DNA of 64,000 nt from the NCBI RefSeq assembly GCF_008728515.1, contig NC_044996.1, positions 105,735,467-105,799,466 of the forward strand. Direction: 5' to 3'. Shown piece after piece: positions 30,386 to 41,490 of the stretch. The notes below the pieces were generated by a model, which was given only the letters and a program-made list of their open reading frames with translations, made no database searches and was not told the DNA's origin. The translations under genes and the position numbers were made by a program. This DNA comes from Papio anubis (taxonomy: Eukaryota; Chordata; Mammalia; Primates; Cercopithecidae). Positions within the stretch are counted from its first letter, which is position 1; every line of letters starts with the position of its first letter.

Positions 30386-32705
30386 GGGCAATAAGTACTT
30401 TGATTTTCCAGTCCTAGAAACGTGTTCCCTGCAGCCTGACATGGCAATCTGCAGATTGGGGCCTGGCTGGAGGAGGAGCAGGCTGGGGAAGTCTCTGGCA
30501 CTGACGGAAAGGAGGCAGAGAGAAAGGCTGCGCGCTGATGACTCTAGCTGAGAAATTGGCAGGCGGCGTTAGCCCCTCTGAGGATCTCAAAACAGACGGT
30601 GTTTGAAGTGGGGTGGGGATGCCATCCTGCGTCTTCTAAGAAGCACCTGAGGATAAAAGCTCTGGAAGCTGAGGTGTCTGTAAAAGTGACATGCTGAGAA
30701 TCACTAAATGGCTGTGAAGGCTCCTCAGGTCCTTTATGTTCCCTCTGCATGGAGCAGAAGGCCCCTCCGCTTAGGCAGACGGTGTCCTACCCTTGAGGGT
30801 CACTGTGAGTGGCGTTTGTCTGGTGGGGTGTCACCAGTGGGGAGGGAGGGCTGTCGTGTGGCACGGAGCATGTGGGCAAGCCTTTGAGCGCATCCTCTCT
30901 CCGGGCACGCACTCAACATACCAAATGAACCTGAAGCCGGGATTCGTACATGACAGCAGGGAGATAAGCAGAGAAGAAAAGGCACGCGAGGGGGATGATG
31001 AATATTCTATTTGTGACATTTTTCCTGTATTCAGTCAAATAGAAGTAAGTGTTCAAATAATGAGCAGTCACTTTGGTGGCTACTGTGGCAGTTCCTTGGT
31101 AACGCGACACTTAACTCACTCCCCTCTGAGGAGGAGCAGTCTCTCGTGGGGTGCTGGGGGCAGATCACGGGGCGTGGCAGTGGGAATGAGATAGAGATTG
31201 TGGGAGAATGTTCCATGCCCAAGTCTGCCCCTGACTTCTACTGTTGGGTGTCCCTGAGCCTCTCTCATTCTGTTCTTCCTCTCTTGAAAGGGAAGAAAGG
31301 AAAGATGTTCTGTGGTGGGTGGGAGGAGCCAAATAGGGCCGGAGGGTTGTGAATCCCAGGGAGGGATACAGGGAGGCCCAGTCCTGGCCTGACTCCTCTG
31401 GCCTTGGGGGCTGATTCACTGCCGCCACTCTGGTTCTAGGCTGCTGCGGGGCATGCTGGCAACAAGGCACGAATGCTGGCTGTGAGTTGAATTGGGGTGT
31501 TTGTCTTAGACTGGTTTCTCCTAGGGTTAGGCCCTGGACGGACCCATGCAAGGAGTTTATTTGGGATGGGGGTGATTGTGAAAAGGAAGGAGAGGAAGTC
31601 AATGCAGAATGTTGACTAATGAGCAGATAGCACTGTGAGCAGCTGGGACCCAGTCCCACTGAGGACCTGGAGGGGTGAGAAAGCTACTGTAAGTAGCCAC
31701 CAACTCCTGTTCACTGTTGATGAAGGGTTACTCCCAGAACGCCAACTCCCTAGACCTTCAGCCTGCCCAGCGGGTAGACTGAGCAGGCTCCTGTGGTGAG
31801 AAAACGCCCTCAGGCAGAGCTACAAGCCTCTCCAGTAACATGCTTCTTCCTGGGCTCAGTCAGTGCCAAGGGGATAGGGGTGGAGCACTGACAGTGACCG
31901 CTAAAGTGCTTGGGCACTGCCTTGCCTGGATATGCAGACAGATGTGGGCGAGTGAATGCTGCTGCAGTCACCTGTTTGCTCCCAGATCCATGCCTGCCCT
32001 TTTGTACCCTGCTTTGTGTCAACAGAGAACTCCATTTCCCCAGCACCCATGTCCTCTGCTTTCCTGGTATGCCTGGCCAATGGGAGACACTGATGGAAGT
32101 CAGGGGCCAGATGCAGGAGGACGCCAGGGTACCTCTTCCCCATTCTCTGCACTGAGTGGCATCCGTGCAGCAGCTGGGGCTCCTCTGTGGTGCCAGCTTT
32201 TGCCAGGTGGCCTCAGCTTCTGGGCTGTATTTCTACCATCTCCTCCTTTTGTCCTTCTAGTTTGAAATGTGGTTGGGTTTGCCCTTTTGCACTTCTGTCA
32301 TTGCCAGGAGAAGCATTTCCCTCTGAAGAACTGAAACCCAGTAACATTTTGGGCCCACCCATGTCTCTTTTGACAATGATGACAGAAAGGAAGAGACTGG
32401 CTCAGACGGAAGACCGGTAGTCTCTCTTTCTCTCAACTCCCATGCGTGCTTCTATGAGTAGTACACTTACTCTGACTGAATAAGATTCTGTTCAACATCC
32501 GTATTTTGCTTTCTCTGTTGTTTTTCAAATGTCTGATGAGGAAAGTTCTGTGATGGGCAGGCCATCTTTATTCCAGTTAACCTACCCGGGCCATCATCAA
32601 CTTCTAAAATTTGATGTGGGGCAGCTATAGGAGTCTTCTGACACTGAAAACAATATCCCATTGCCACCATGGACTAGTTAGTACTCCCTGAAACAGTTCT
32701 GAAAA
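30386..32705. other. 2.3-kb block without recognised repeats
   Basis: No Alu, L1, LTR or MIR identified. It includes TTCCTTGGTAACGCGACACT (31091-31110), which resembles an RFX X-box half, but there is nothing else to support a promoter. The 141-codon and 164-codon open frames here (31840-32265 +, 31165-31659 -) show no known domain. Confidence 0.4.
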
Positions 32706-32826
32706 CTGTGGTTCACCAAAGGCCTGCCTTAGGATCATGTGGGGGCTTGTAAACATACAGATTCCTTGGCCATACCCCCAGATTTACTGACTCTGAATCT
32801 GGGGGTCTGAAGTCAGAGGAGGTGCA
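32706..32826 (+). mobile_element. MER5-like DNA transposon, part 1
   Basis: CTGTGGTTCACCAAAGGCC, GGATCATGTGGGGGCTTGTA, GACTCTGAATCTGGGGGTC. Resumes at 33131. Confidence 0.7.
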
Positions 32827-33130
32827 TTTTTTTTTTTTTTTTTTTTTTGAGACAGGGTCTCTCTCTGTCATCCAGGCTGGAGTGCAGTGGTGCAATCTTG
32901 GCTTACTGCAACCTCTGCCTCCTGGGTTCAAGCAATTCTCCTACCTCAGCCTCCTGAGTAGCTGGGACTACAGGTGCCTACCACCACGCCCGGCTAATTT
33001 TTGTGTTATGAGTAGAGATGGGGTTTCACCATGTTGGCCAGGCTGGTCTTGAACTCCTAACCTCAAATGATCTGCCTGCCTTGGCCTCCCAAAGTGCTGG
33101 GATTATAGGCATGGACCACTTAGCCTGGCT
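32827..33130 (-). mobile_element. AluS in MER5-like element
   Basis: Inverted full-length Alu with a T22 tail; GGTGCATTTTT and AGCTGCACTTTTA flank it as a diverged TSD. Confidence 0.92.
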
Positions 33131-33208
33131 GGAGCTGCACTTTTAGTGCATCCCCCTATCCCCCCACCCCTGCCCAATAAATCCCAGGCACACTACACTT
33201 TGAGATCT
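33131..33208 (+). mobile_element. MER5-like DNA transposon, part 2
   Basis: GCACTTTTAGTGCATCCCC to CACTACACTTTGAGATC. Contains a C-rich run at 33152-33175. Confidence 0.6.
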
Positions 33209-33314
33209 ACTCTTAATGTCATATTTGCTACCTAGCATTATGATTTCCTGGAAGAAATCAATCTAGAATTTTCTTTTTGAAATCTGAAAACACAGGTTAT
33301 AAAAGGGGAGGGAC

Positions 33315-33740
33315 ACTGTTCTAGTTATCTCTTACTGCTGAACAAGTCATCTCAAAGCTTAGTGGCATTACATAATTGCTATTTATTATTATCTCTCATG
33401 ATTCTGTTGGTCAACAGAGCTTGGCTGGGTGGTTTTTGCCTGGGGTCTCTCAGGTGGTTGCAGTTAGAAGGCAGCTAGGGCTGAGTTGTGTGAGGTGGCT
33501 TCTTCCCTCACACGTCTGACACCCTTATGCCCCTCTCTCCAGCAGAGTAGCCTAGACTTTATTCATGCTGACTCAGGGCTCCAAGAGGCAGGAAGTGAAA
33601 ACCTTCAGTCCTCTTCAAGGTGAAGTGTGCAACTGACATAGCCCTTTTCTATGGAATTCTACTGGTCAAAGTATTCATAGGCCAGACTAGATTCAAGAGG
33701 TAGAGGAATAGATGCTGTCTCTCAGTGGGGGAAGTGGCAT
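33315..33740 (-). mobile_element. Old MLT1-like LTR
   Basis: CTAGTTATCTCTTACTGCTG, CTCAAAGCTTAGTGGCATTA, CTCTCATGATTCTGTTGGTC, then CCAAGAGGCAGGAAGTG and ATTCTACTGGTCAAAGTATT: the same order as in 59390-59925, pointing to an old inverted MaLR LTR. Confidence 0.6.
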
Positions 33741-33744
33741 GGTC

Positions 33745-33850
33745 ATAGCTGGCTTCACAATTTGAGAGGCCCACTGCAAAATAAAAATGAATGGTCCCAT
33801 GATAAAAACAAAACCAAAACCAAATAGGAAAAATGCCATTCAAGGCACCA
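33745..33850 (+). repeat. Unnamed interspersed repeat C, copy 2 (fragment)
   Basis: GCTGGCTTCACAATTTGAGA then GGCCCACTGCAAAATAAAAA and AAAATGCCATTCAAGGCACCA, matching the left part of 13436-13560. Confidence 0.5.
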
Positions 33851-33913
33851 TCTTGGTTTTTCCTGCTATAACAAAGTATCTGAGACTGGGTCATTTTTAA
33901 AGAACAGAAATTT
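33851..33913 (-). mobile_element. MaLR LTR, part 1 of 3
   Basis: TGCTATAACAAAGTATCTGA then GACTGGGTCATTTTTAAAGA, the start of an inverted MST/MLT1-type LTR that is split by two Alus and continues at 34221-34424 and 34663-34814. Confidence 0.75.
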
Positions 33914-34220
33914 GGCCAGGCGCTGTGGCTCATGCCTGTAATCCCAGTACTTTGGGAGGCCGAGGTGGGTGGATCGCCTTAAGTCTGGAGTTCTAGACCA
34001 GCCTGGCCAACATGGAGAAACCTCATCTCTATTAAAAATACAAAAATTAGCCAGACATGGTGGTGCACGCCTGTAGTCCCAGCTACTCAGGAGGCTGAAG
34101 CATGAGACTCACTTGAACCTGGGAGATGGAGGTTGCAGTGAGCCAAGATCCGAGCCAAGATAACGCCACTGCACTCTAGCCTGGGTGACAGAGCAAGACT
34201 CTGCTTCAAAAAAAAAAAAA
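33914..34220 (+). mobile_element. AluS with exact TSD
   Basis: Full-length Alu flanked by AAGAACAGAAATTT (33900-33913 and 34221-34234). The right arm has a small tandem duplication, GAGCCAAGATCC GAGCCAAGAT, near 34141-34160. Confidence 0.95.
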
Positions 34221-34424
34221 AAGAACAGAAATTTATTTCTCACAGTTCTGGAAGCTGAGAAGTTAAAGATCAAGGTGTCAGCAAGTTTGATGTCTGGTGA
34301 CAGCCCTGTCTCTTCTTCCATGATGATGCTTTCTTGCTGCATCCTCACGCTGTGTCCTCATATGGTAGAAGGGACAGAAGGGGTGAAAAGGGACAAACTC
34401 TCTCCATCAAGCCCCTCCTCCCCG
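34221..34424 (-). mobile_element. MaLR LTR, part 2 of 3
   Basis: TTATTTCTCACAGTTCTGGA, AGCTGAGAAGTTAAAGATCA, CTTGCTGCATCCTCACGCTG. Confidence 0.8.
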
Positions 34425-34662
34425 CTTTTTTTTGAGATGGAGTCTTGCTCTGTCACCCAGGCTGGAGTGCAATGGCGGGATCTCTGCTCACTGCAACCTC
34501 TGCCTCCTGGGTACAGGGGGATTCTCATGCCTCAGCCTCCCAAGTAGCTGGGATTACAGGCGCACACCACCACACCTGGCTATTTTTTGTACTTTTAGTA
34601 GAGACAGGGTTTCACCAGGTTGGCCAGGCTGGTCTCAAACTCCTGGCCTCAGGTGATCCGCA
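34425..34662 (-). mobile_element. AluS, 5'-truncated
   Basis: Inverted Alu ending at CTCAGGTGATCCGC, so about 50 bp of its 5' end are missing. It lies 204 bp from the opposed Alu at 33914. Confidence 0.9.
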
Positions 34663-34814
34663 AGCCCTTTTATAAGGGCACTTGATCCCATTCATGAGGG
34701 CAGAGCCCTCATGACTCAATCACCTCCCAAAGGCCCCACCCACCAATACTGTTGCATTGGGGGTTAAGTTTCAACATGAATTTTGGAGGGGACAAAAACA
34801 TTCAAACCACAGCA
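34663..34814 (-). mobile_element. MaLR LTR, part 3 of 3
   Basis: TATAAGGGCACTTGATCCCA, GACTCAATCACCTCCCAAAG, CATGAATTTTGGAGGGGACA and the ending AACCACAGCA. Confidence 0.85.
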
Positions 34815-35454
34815 GGCACTGGAATATAAAGCTTTTTCCTTTCTCCCATGTGCTCTCTCTTGACTTATGGTGTTTATTTGCTATTTAATGTGCTTCTAAG
34901 TAAAGAAAAATTAAAATTGTAAATTATTAACATGAATGTACCATTTATCTATATATTGTGCAATGTCAGTTTTAAATGCAAATATAAGAGCATTTAACTA
35001 GTATGCAGAATCACTGAAATTACACAATTTGTGTTTCGGAGCTCATACATGCATATGTATTTTGTTCTTACCCGAACAGTGGAAACTGTTTTATTTGACT
35101 TCTTGCTATGCTTGCATTCTACCAAGACTCTGCCTTCAGCTTACCGATGAGTCAGAAAGGACTGAAAGGAAAAGAGACTATGGGCTGCCTTATCTTTCCC
35201 TTTCCTTCCATGTCACTGTTTTTAGTGTAAGTGGTTGGCTAAGACATGGAAGTAACACAAGAAAAAATATGAGAGGGTGCCTTGGTCATTTGTGTTTTTT
35301 TCAAATGCCATCATCGCCTTCTGTTTTTTTTTTTTTTTGCATCTGAATCAAGTACTGTTTCAAATGGAAAGTGTGGCCTCTCAGGGCTGTCAGCTCCCCA
35401 CTTCCTCTGTCGTAGATATAAAATGCTTACCTTGTACTGACATTGAATCTCGCT
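34815..35454. other. AT-rich unique sequence
   Basis: About 640 bp, AT-rich at 34870-35030, with a T14 run near 35325. No repeat family named. Confidence 0.4.
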
Positions 35455-35760
35455 GAACTCCCATGCATTGTGGGTTCACCAGAATTCTGTGCTCAGGTGG
35501 CATCATCAACACCATATGCTAATGGAGCCACAAAAAACTCAGACACACGTATCGTCTGTATCTCCTCTACTCACGCGCATGCTCCATTGTTCCATCAGAC
35601 TTCACTTACAAAGCACGGGCTCAAACATTTTTAAATTATTAAGAATTTTAAGATGAAGACAGCAGAGCATTAAACCCAAGTGAGGCCATTCTGATCACAG
35701 GGTCCTGTGTGACTGCTCGGGTTGTGTGCCCATGAAGGTGGCCTTGGGCATCTATCGACA
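35455..35760 (+). repeat. Unnamed interspersed repeat C, copy 3
   Basis: Shares an exact 20-mer CATCAGACTTCACTTACAAA (35593-35612) and the following GAGCATTAAACCCAAGTGA / GGTCCTGTGTGACTGC order with 14105-14230. Confidence 0.55.
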
Positions 35761-36054
35761 AAGCAGTATGCTGGTAAATGTTTAACAACAGCATGACTTG
35801 GAAAAAAAAAAAAAAAGCAAATGAAGCAAAAACAAAACCCTGATTGGTAGCATTTTCTAGCATGGTTGATCTCAAGCTATCAACAGGATGTCCCCGAATG
35901 CAGAGTTGGAAAGAATGCATACAGTTGGCTCTGGAGGGCAGACCCAACGCTGCTCCAGAACGCGGTGGGTGGGAAGGCCTCCAGTACAAGGGGGGAAGGA
36001 ATTGATGGTGGCCACTTTGGGTGACAACCTGGCACATACAACGACACTAAAAGA

Positions 36055-36265
36055 GAGAGAGAGCTGTCCATGTAAGTGTGTATATGTATAGAATGAAAGA
36101 AGACTGAAATGATATATACTAAAATGTTAACAGCGATTTTCTTAGTCATAGGATTAAAGGTGACAATAATAAAATAATTATTTTTGCTTATCTGTAGTAT
36201 CCACATTTTCTAAAATAGATACATATTACTTCCTTAATAAAAAATAATAAAAAGCATTTACAGAA
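36055..36265 (+). mobile_element. L1M-like 3' end
   Basis: GTATATGTATAGAATGAAAG, CTAAAATGTTAACAGCGATT, then ATTTTCTAAAATAGATACAT and AATAAAAAATAATAAAAAGC, an old L1 3' tail. Confidence 0.5.
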
Positions 36266-37170
36266 TGTCTTGAAAAAGTTAGGACAATCTTTAAAGCACA
36301 GGTTTTGGTAGTGCAAGTCTGTCATAGTTGCTACATGCCATGAATAATTTACAAATTAAATTGATTTTAAAGCACAGCTAAAATAAATTTGATAAGATGG
36401 GGCACAGTTATGTTCTTTCTTATCATTCACATTTGTACATTTTATAGTCAATGAAGAGTGACAGCCACTATTTAGAATTCCAGCAAAGAGCAACCATAAC
36501 TATTTGTCACCTGCTCAGCATCTAAACAATGGCCTGATTGTTCACCTGCCTGGCCTCGGCAGGAGCGAGGGGAACCAGAATCCACACTAAATAACTGAGT
36601 TTCTGACCACCAAGGCAGAGAGGAGGAAAGGATGGTCTCCTCAGAGAACTGATGAGAACAGTAGGAGGGAGTTGAAATATGTCAGCAAGACATAAGGGGA
36701 GGGGAGAATGAAGAGGGAGGGGGTGTCAGCATGTATCAAAATCTCAGCATCAGGGCCATGAAATGAAGTTTCATAAAGATGAGGAGATGGGAAACATTCC
36801 AGACCGAAAAGGAGAAACAAATCAGTGAGGGTGGGAGGGAAGAACCCAAAGGACAATTCCCAGAGAGACCCCTTGGAGTAACGAGTCCTTGAATTTGCAC
36901 CCTGCATCCGTGTGAATGTTGGATGATCATAAGATGGGTCAGAAATTCCTAATGATCTTGGGGTGGGTGGGAAATGCAATATTCTCACAAAATGAACTGC
37001 GCTCCACAAGAGACCTAACTGATGCCTGCCTCTAGCTTCCTCTATTCAAAGTTCTCCAAGTAAGGCCCTCAGTGGGGGAGGAGCTCACTTCTTGTTTGTT
37101 TGCAGAGAGAAGTATTAAGAGGCTGTTTGACTCATCTATGCTGCATTCGGTGAAACACCAGGGACCTGGC
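36266..37170. other. Unique sequence, no repeat recognised
   Basis: About 900 bp of Alu-free DNA. Homopurine-leaning 36660-36860. No coding signal. Confidence 0.4.
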
Positions 37171-37338
37171 CTCGGCTTCTCGAACTAATGCACATACGAA
37201 TCACCCAGGGATCTTGTTAAGATGCAGATTCGGGTTCCGCAGGTCGAGGGTGGGGCTGGAAAATTTGCATTTCTAACAAGCCCCCAGGTGACACTGAGGC
37301 AGCTGATCAGCCCAGTCTATAGACCACAGTTAGTAGCA
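37171..37338 (+). mobile_element. MER5/MER3-like DNA transposon
   Basis: CTCGAACTAATGCACATACG, ATCACCCAGGGATCTTGTTA, AGATGCAGATTC, GGGTGGGGCTGG, TTTGCATTTCTAACAAGCCC, CCAGGTGACACTG. Confidence 0.7.
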
Positions 37339-38454
37339 GGGTCACAGAGGGCAAAATGGCTAGATAGGCCTGCAGTCCTCCTGCAGGACTGGGTTCTAAT
37401 AAACCCCAGGCCCTGGCGGCTGCATATTCCCGGTGCTGCCGGCTTTTGCAACGGGGCCGGCTGTTGGTCGGGAGGAAGGAGCCAGGGCCATTTCCCTATG
37501 TCCCTTCTTCCTGTTTGGGTATTCGGTTTCTCTCCTGCCTGCTCTCAGCTTTGCCTCCCTCCGTCTTCCCTTCTCTGCATGCCTTCCTCTTTGCAACAGC
37601 CTCGTCATTATTGCAGGAGATTTATTTTTAGAGTCAAGGCCACAGAGTTGCAGATTCTGCAAGGCCTAAAACAAATCGACAAACGGAAAGTGTTTGTCTT
37701 TGAAGCGGTGTGAATGAAGGGCCTGCTAGCCTGGCCTGTCAATAAGCTCTTATCTCGGCTTGTTTTCTGAGTCGCCCACGTGGGCTGTCTTTTTCTCCCC
37801 ATCCCAGATCAGAAAGGACGTTGAAACACAAGAAGCAACTGAAATCTCATAATCTTTCCCCTGTGAGATCTTGCCAAATCCCACTTTTAGCTTGACCACC
37901 ACGACAAAGTGGCAGGTCCCAGAAAAGGGGCAAATAAAAGACAAAGTTGGCCCCAAATTTCCCGTCGAGGGGTCTGGGTCAAAGAGCAATGTTTATAAAA
38001 ATGAGTGAGTATAAGGTTCTAAGGTTGCAGATGGAAATGATGGAGGCTGTAAGAATTGTCTTCCTTTTTCATAGAGTTTCTAAGTGGGGCCTTGGTGAAG
38101 TACATGTAAGAAATCGCCCTGCTGGGTGATGGTAATTGTGTAAGAACCTTTCCAAGCCTTCTCCTTGGGAACTGCAGTGCGAGCATGCCAGAATAGCGGC
38201 TCGGCCAACTCGCATTCATCCTCCCAAAGACCCGAGCAGTAAACTTAGCACCGATTCTTTCCTTGGGCTTCTGGGGCAGGGTCTCCCCACCTCTCTCGCT
38301 GTGCTCATCTTAGGTGGTAACTACCTCTTCACTGTTGGGTTCTTCCAAACCTGAGAGACCCCAGGGACCAGGTCAAAACCACCTTTCCATTGCTGGGGTC
38401 TCCTCTGTGCCAGGCCCTGTGCCATGTACACTCCAGCAAGAGGAAAAAGAATCC
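37339..38454. other. Alu-free unique block
   Basis: About 1.1 kb without recognised repeats, including CACGTGGGC (37778-37786) E-box-like sequence. Several short frames are open on both strands at 37396-37713 but none has a known domain. Candidate for conservation testing. Confidence 0.4.
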
Positions 38455-38625
38455 TAAGATAGCATTTATTGAGCACTTACCATGCACCAAATACTATGCT
38501 AAGTATTTCCATGTGAATTTAACGAACTCCCTTACTTCTTGCAACAATGTTCACAGGTAAGTACTGTACCCATTTTACAGATGAGGAAACAGAGGCTGAG
38601 CTGGGGTTAGAATGGGTTCATTCTA
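38455..38625 (-). mobile_element. MIR SINE
   Basis: TTTATTGAGCACTTACCATGC, CTATGCTAAGTATTTCCATG, then CCCATTTTACAGATGAGGAA and ACAGAGGCTGAGC: well-preserved inverted MIR. Confidence 0.9.
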
Positions 38626-39034
38626 ATTTATGGACTCCTGATTGCGGGTGCTTTGGACTGGGGATACAGAGTTAAATCAGTGTGCTTCTTCCACCCCTTC
38701 TCCCCCGCCATGCCCAATTTCCCAGCTCAAGATCCTAGGTTCCTGGTTTTCACATTGCCTCTCTTCGTGGGCCTGACTGGAGAGTCCCAGAGGTCAGTGG
38801 CTAGTTAGGTGTGGTTTCTTGAGGGGCTGGTGGGGTGTGTGAGGTGGAGTTGGAAGTAGTTTTAAAGACTTTCTTTTTTAGAGTCTGAGACTGCTGCCTT
38901 GGAAAAGCCACCCCTGCCCCTTGTGTCCAATTTCCTTCTCATGTACGAGGAGGTGACTACTCCTACAGTTAAGTCGTGAAGCTGGTGGAGGTACCCAGGT
39001 ATTCCACCCACATAGAATTAATAGAAATCTGTTT

Positions 39035-39521
39035 GTTCCCCCAATATTTCCTGGGCATCTTACAATGTACCAAGCTCAGTTCTGGGCAAGAGAATTGAGT
39101 GGTAAACAAAGCAGCAAAGGTCCCTGGCCTTAGGATGCTTCCACTCTAGTGGGGAAACCAGGCAACAAACAAATAAGTGAATGAATGTCTCCTATAACTT
39201 GCAGAGAGAAATGTCAAATTGCATAAGGAGAGTGTGTGGGAGGCCATTTAAGACAAGGTAGTCAGGGAAGGGCTTTTGAGTAGAGAACCAGACAAGGTGA
39301 GGCAGATGAAGAAGAGAGAGGTGCATAGGATGGTGGGAAAAGCCAATGCCAGGGTCCTGAGGCTGGACCATGCTTGGAGGGCTCAGCAAAAAGGCCAATG
39401 TGGCTGGATCAGAGGGTGCCAAGTATGGAGAGAGGAAGAGGTGGATACAGGGTCTAATTGATAGGCAGGGCCAGGTCAGGAAGGTCTTGTGGGCCTTGGT
39501 GGGGAATTTGGATGTTTTTGT
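39035..39521 (-). mobile_element. L2 LINE (split by Alu)
   Basis: CCAATATTTCCTGGGCATCT, CAGTTCTGGGCAAGAGAATT, GTCCCTGGCCTTAGGATGCT, CACTCTAGTGGGGAAACC, then GGGAAGGGCTTTTGAGTAG: the reverse of the L2 3' region. Confidence 0.8.
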
Positions 39522-39812
39522 TTTTGTTTGAAACAGGGTTTCACTCCTGTCCCCCAGACTGGAGTGCAATGGTGTGATCTCGGCTCACTGCAACCTCCGC
39601 TTCCCGGACTCAAGTGATTCTCTTGCCTCTGACTCCCAAGTAGCTGGGACTACAGGCACACACCACTGCGCCCCGCTAAGTTTTGTATTTTTTGTAGAGG
39701 TTGGGTTTCACCATGTTGCCCAGGTTGGTCTCGAACTCCTAGGCTCAAGCGATTCACCCGCCTCAGCTTCCTAAAGTGCTGTGATTAAAGGCATGAGCCA
39801 CCGCGCCCAGCC
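39522..39812 (-). mobile_element. AluS in L2
   Basis: Inverted full-length Alu with a TTTTTG-rich tail; flanks TTGGATGTTTTT and CTGGATGTTTTTC form the TSD. Confidence 0.9.
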
Positions 39813-39950
39813 TGGATGTTTTTCTTGAGTCACAATCTTTGATGGGCATCACTCACATAGAGAGTGTGTAATAAGTGTCTGTTACAGTCCCTCCTCAGAT
39901 ACTCTGAACCCAAAGGTCTGTGGAGCTGGGGAAGTACATAATGAGTTGCA

Positions 39951-40000
39951 TTATGCACTTTATGCATGTATTATGCACTTTATGCATGTATTATGCACTA
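39951..40000. repeat. 20-bp tandem repeat, 2.5 copies
   Basis: Unit TTATGCACTTTATGCATGTA, exact at 39951-39970 and 39971-39990, then a half copy. It includes ATGCA/TGCAT palindromic motifs. Confidence 0.95.
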
Positions 40001-40219
40001 GTGATTCCTGAGTGGAGGGTCCTGGACCACACTTGGAAGAACTGAGCTTTGGTCTCTGGGTATCAGTGACTGTTAGTTTCCCCGCTCTTAGCTTCCTAAG
40101 TCTTTCTGCTCGAGGGCATTCTGTGATTGGCTGCCTGTGGGGCAGGCCTGGAGCTGTAGGGGAGTTAACCTCCCTCAAGCAATGACCATCAAAGAGTTGA
40201 TGGAGAAATAGTGAGCTTC

Positions 40220-40450
40220 TTTGCCCTTGGTGGGCCAGTTCAGAAATATGTTCCATGCTGTCTCTCAGAAGTGTGCGGTAGCACTGTACTCCAGTTGCCC
40301 ACAGTAGTAACCAGCTCAAACACTCACCCTTTATTGGCCTTTCTCCTCTCCCCATCTCACTTTCTCATTTCCTTACTGGTGCTTCCTGGGCTCACTTCCA
40401 AATAAACTACTGACACCCAAATCCTGTCTCTGGGTCTGCTTTTAGTAAGG
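40220..40450 (+). mobile_element. LTR-like repeat, unnamed family, copy 2
   Basis: CCAGTTGCCCACAGTAGTAA, CCAGCTC, TTTATTGGCCTTTCTCC, then CAAATAAACTACTGACACCC and AAATCCTGTCTCTGGGTCTG. AATAAA plus a T/G-rich follow-on resembles an LTR polyadenylation site. Related to 1-245 and 47850-48175. Confidence 0.5.
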
Positions 40451-40777
40451 CACTTGGTTTGAATGATGGACAGGAATCCCCTCTCTCACAAGCGACTGCG
40501 TAAACCAGTTGTCCAGGCATCTTGTAGATAGAAGATGGGATCACTTGCTGGGAAGAGGGTCAGAAATAGCAATTGGAGAAGCCACAGGACAACATGGCCC
40601 CTCCACAGCCCTGCAAGAGGAGGACTGGCAGTGCCAGCACCATTATATCCAGCACAAGGACAAAGCGATCCTCGTGACCACAGGCACAAAGAAGAAATAA
40701 AACAGTTTGCAGAGAGAGAATTGAGCGTAATGTCAGCTCCAGGAGCACTGGGAGTTGGTCTGTTTGCTTCACTGCTG
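40451..40777. other. Unique sequence, nothing recognised
   Basis: Open in several frames on both strands, none with known homology. Confidence 0.35.
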
Positions 40778-40832
40778 TGAAGCCAGGCCTGGCATATGGT
40801 AGGTGCTCAATAATATTTGCTGAATGAATGAA
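40778..40832 (+). mobile_element. L2 3' terminus
   Basis: GCCTGGCATATGGTAGGTGC then TCAATAATATTTGCTGAATG and AATGAA: L2 end. Confidence 0.7.
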
Positions 40833-41055
40833 GAAAGCAAAGGAAAACAGTCAAAAACCGTGGGATCCCATAGAATGAGAAGCGATTGATGGTCTCCACT
40901 ACCTCATCCGGCCCTCCTGAATCTGCTTGGTCAGCTTTCCTTTGGATTCTGTGAGGTATCCAGCATCTTTTTGGTCATCTCCATCCAATATTCTCCTGCC
41001 CCACATAAGCTAGTTTGTCCCATGCAACCAAAATAACTTATTTTTATTTATTTAC

Positions 41056-41190
41056 TTTTTTTGAGACGGAGTCTTGCTCTGTCGCCCAGGCTGGAGTGCA
41101 GTGGCGTGATCTTGGCTCACTGTAACCTCTGCCTCCTGGGTTCAAGCAATTCTCCTGCCTCAGCCTCCTGAGTAGCTGGGATTACAGGCA
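41056..41190 (-). mobile_element. Alu, 3' half only
   Basis: Inverted right arm TTGAGACGGAGTCTTGCTC to GGGATTACAGGCA; stops mid-element, so 5'-truncated to about 130 bp. Confidence 0.88.
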
Positions 41191-41199
41191 TGGTCGAGC

Positions 41200-41490
41200 T
41201 TATGGAAAGTCGGTAGAAGTGATGTGCCTGAACCAAAAATCTTCCATTCAGGATCCTCCATTTTCCATTTCTGTTCTACTTTGACTTTGGAAACCACATA
41301 TTGAAGTTGGTAGCGCTCTTTGCCACGGGATGGAAGAAGCCTGAAGCCTGGGTCCTGAATCACCCTATGGAAGGTTGTTGCTGGAATGCCCGATTGGGAT
41401 GTGAAATGAGCAAGAAATAAGCCTTTTGCACATTCCATTAAGCCATGGAGATGTAGGGGATGTTTGTTCCAGCTGCTTGCCTGTCCCAAG
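41200..41490 (+). mobile_element. MLT1-like LTR 3' part
   Basis: GATGTGAAATGAGCAAGAAA, TAAGCC, then CATTAAGCCATGGAGATGT and GGGGATGTTTGTTCCAGCTG, which match the end of the older MLT1 LTRs. Confidence 0.5.

Noticed and set aside
31091..31110. RFX X-box-like motif as a promoter
   Set aside because: A single partial motif without TATA, CpG island or downstream exon is not enough to call a promoter.
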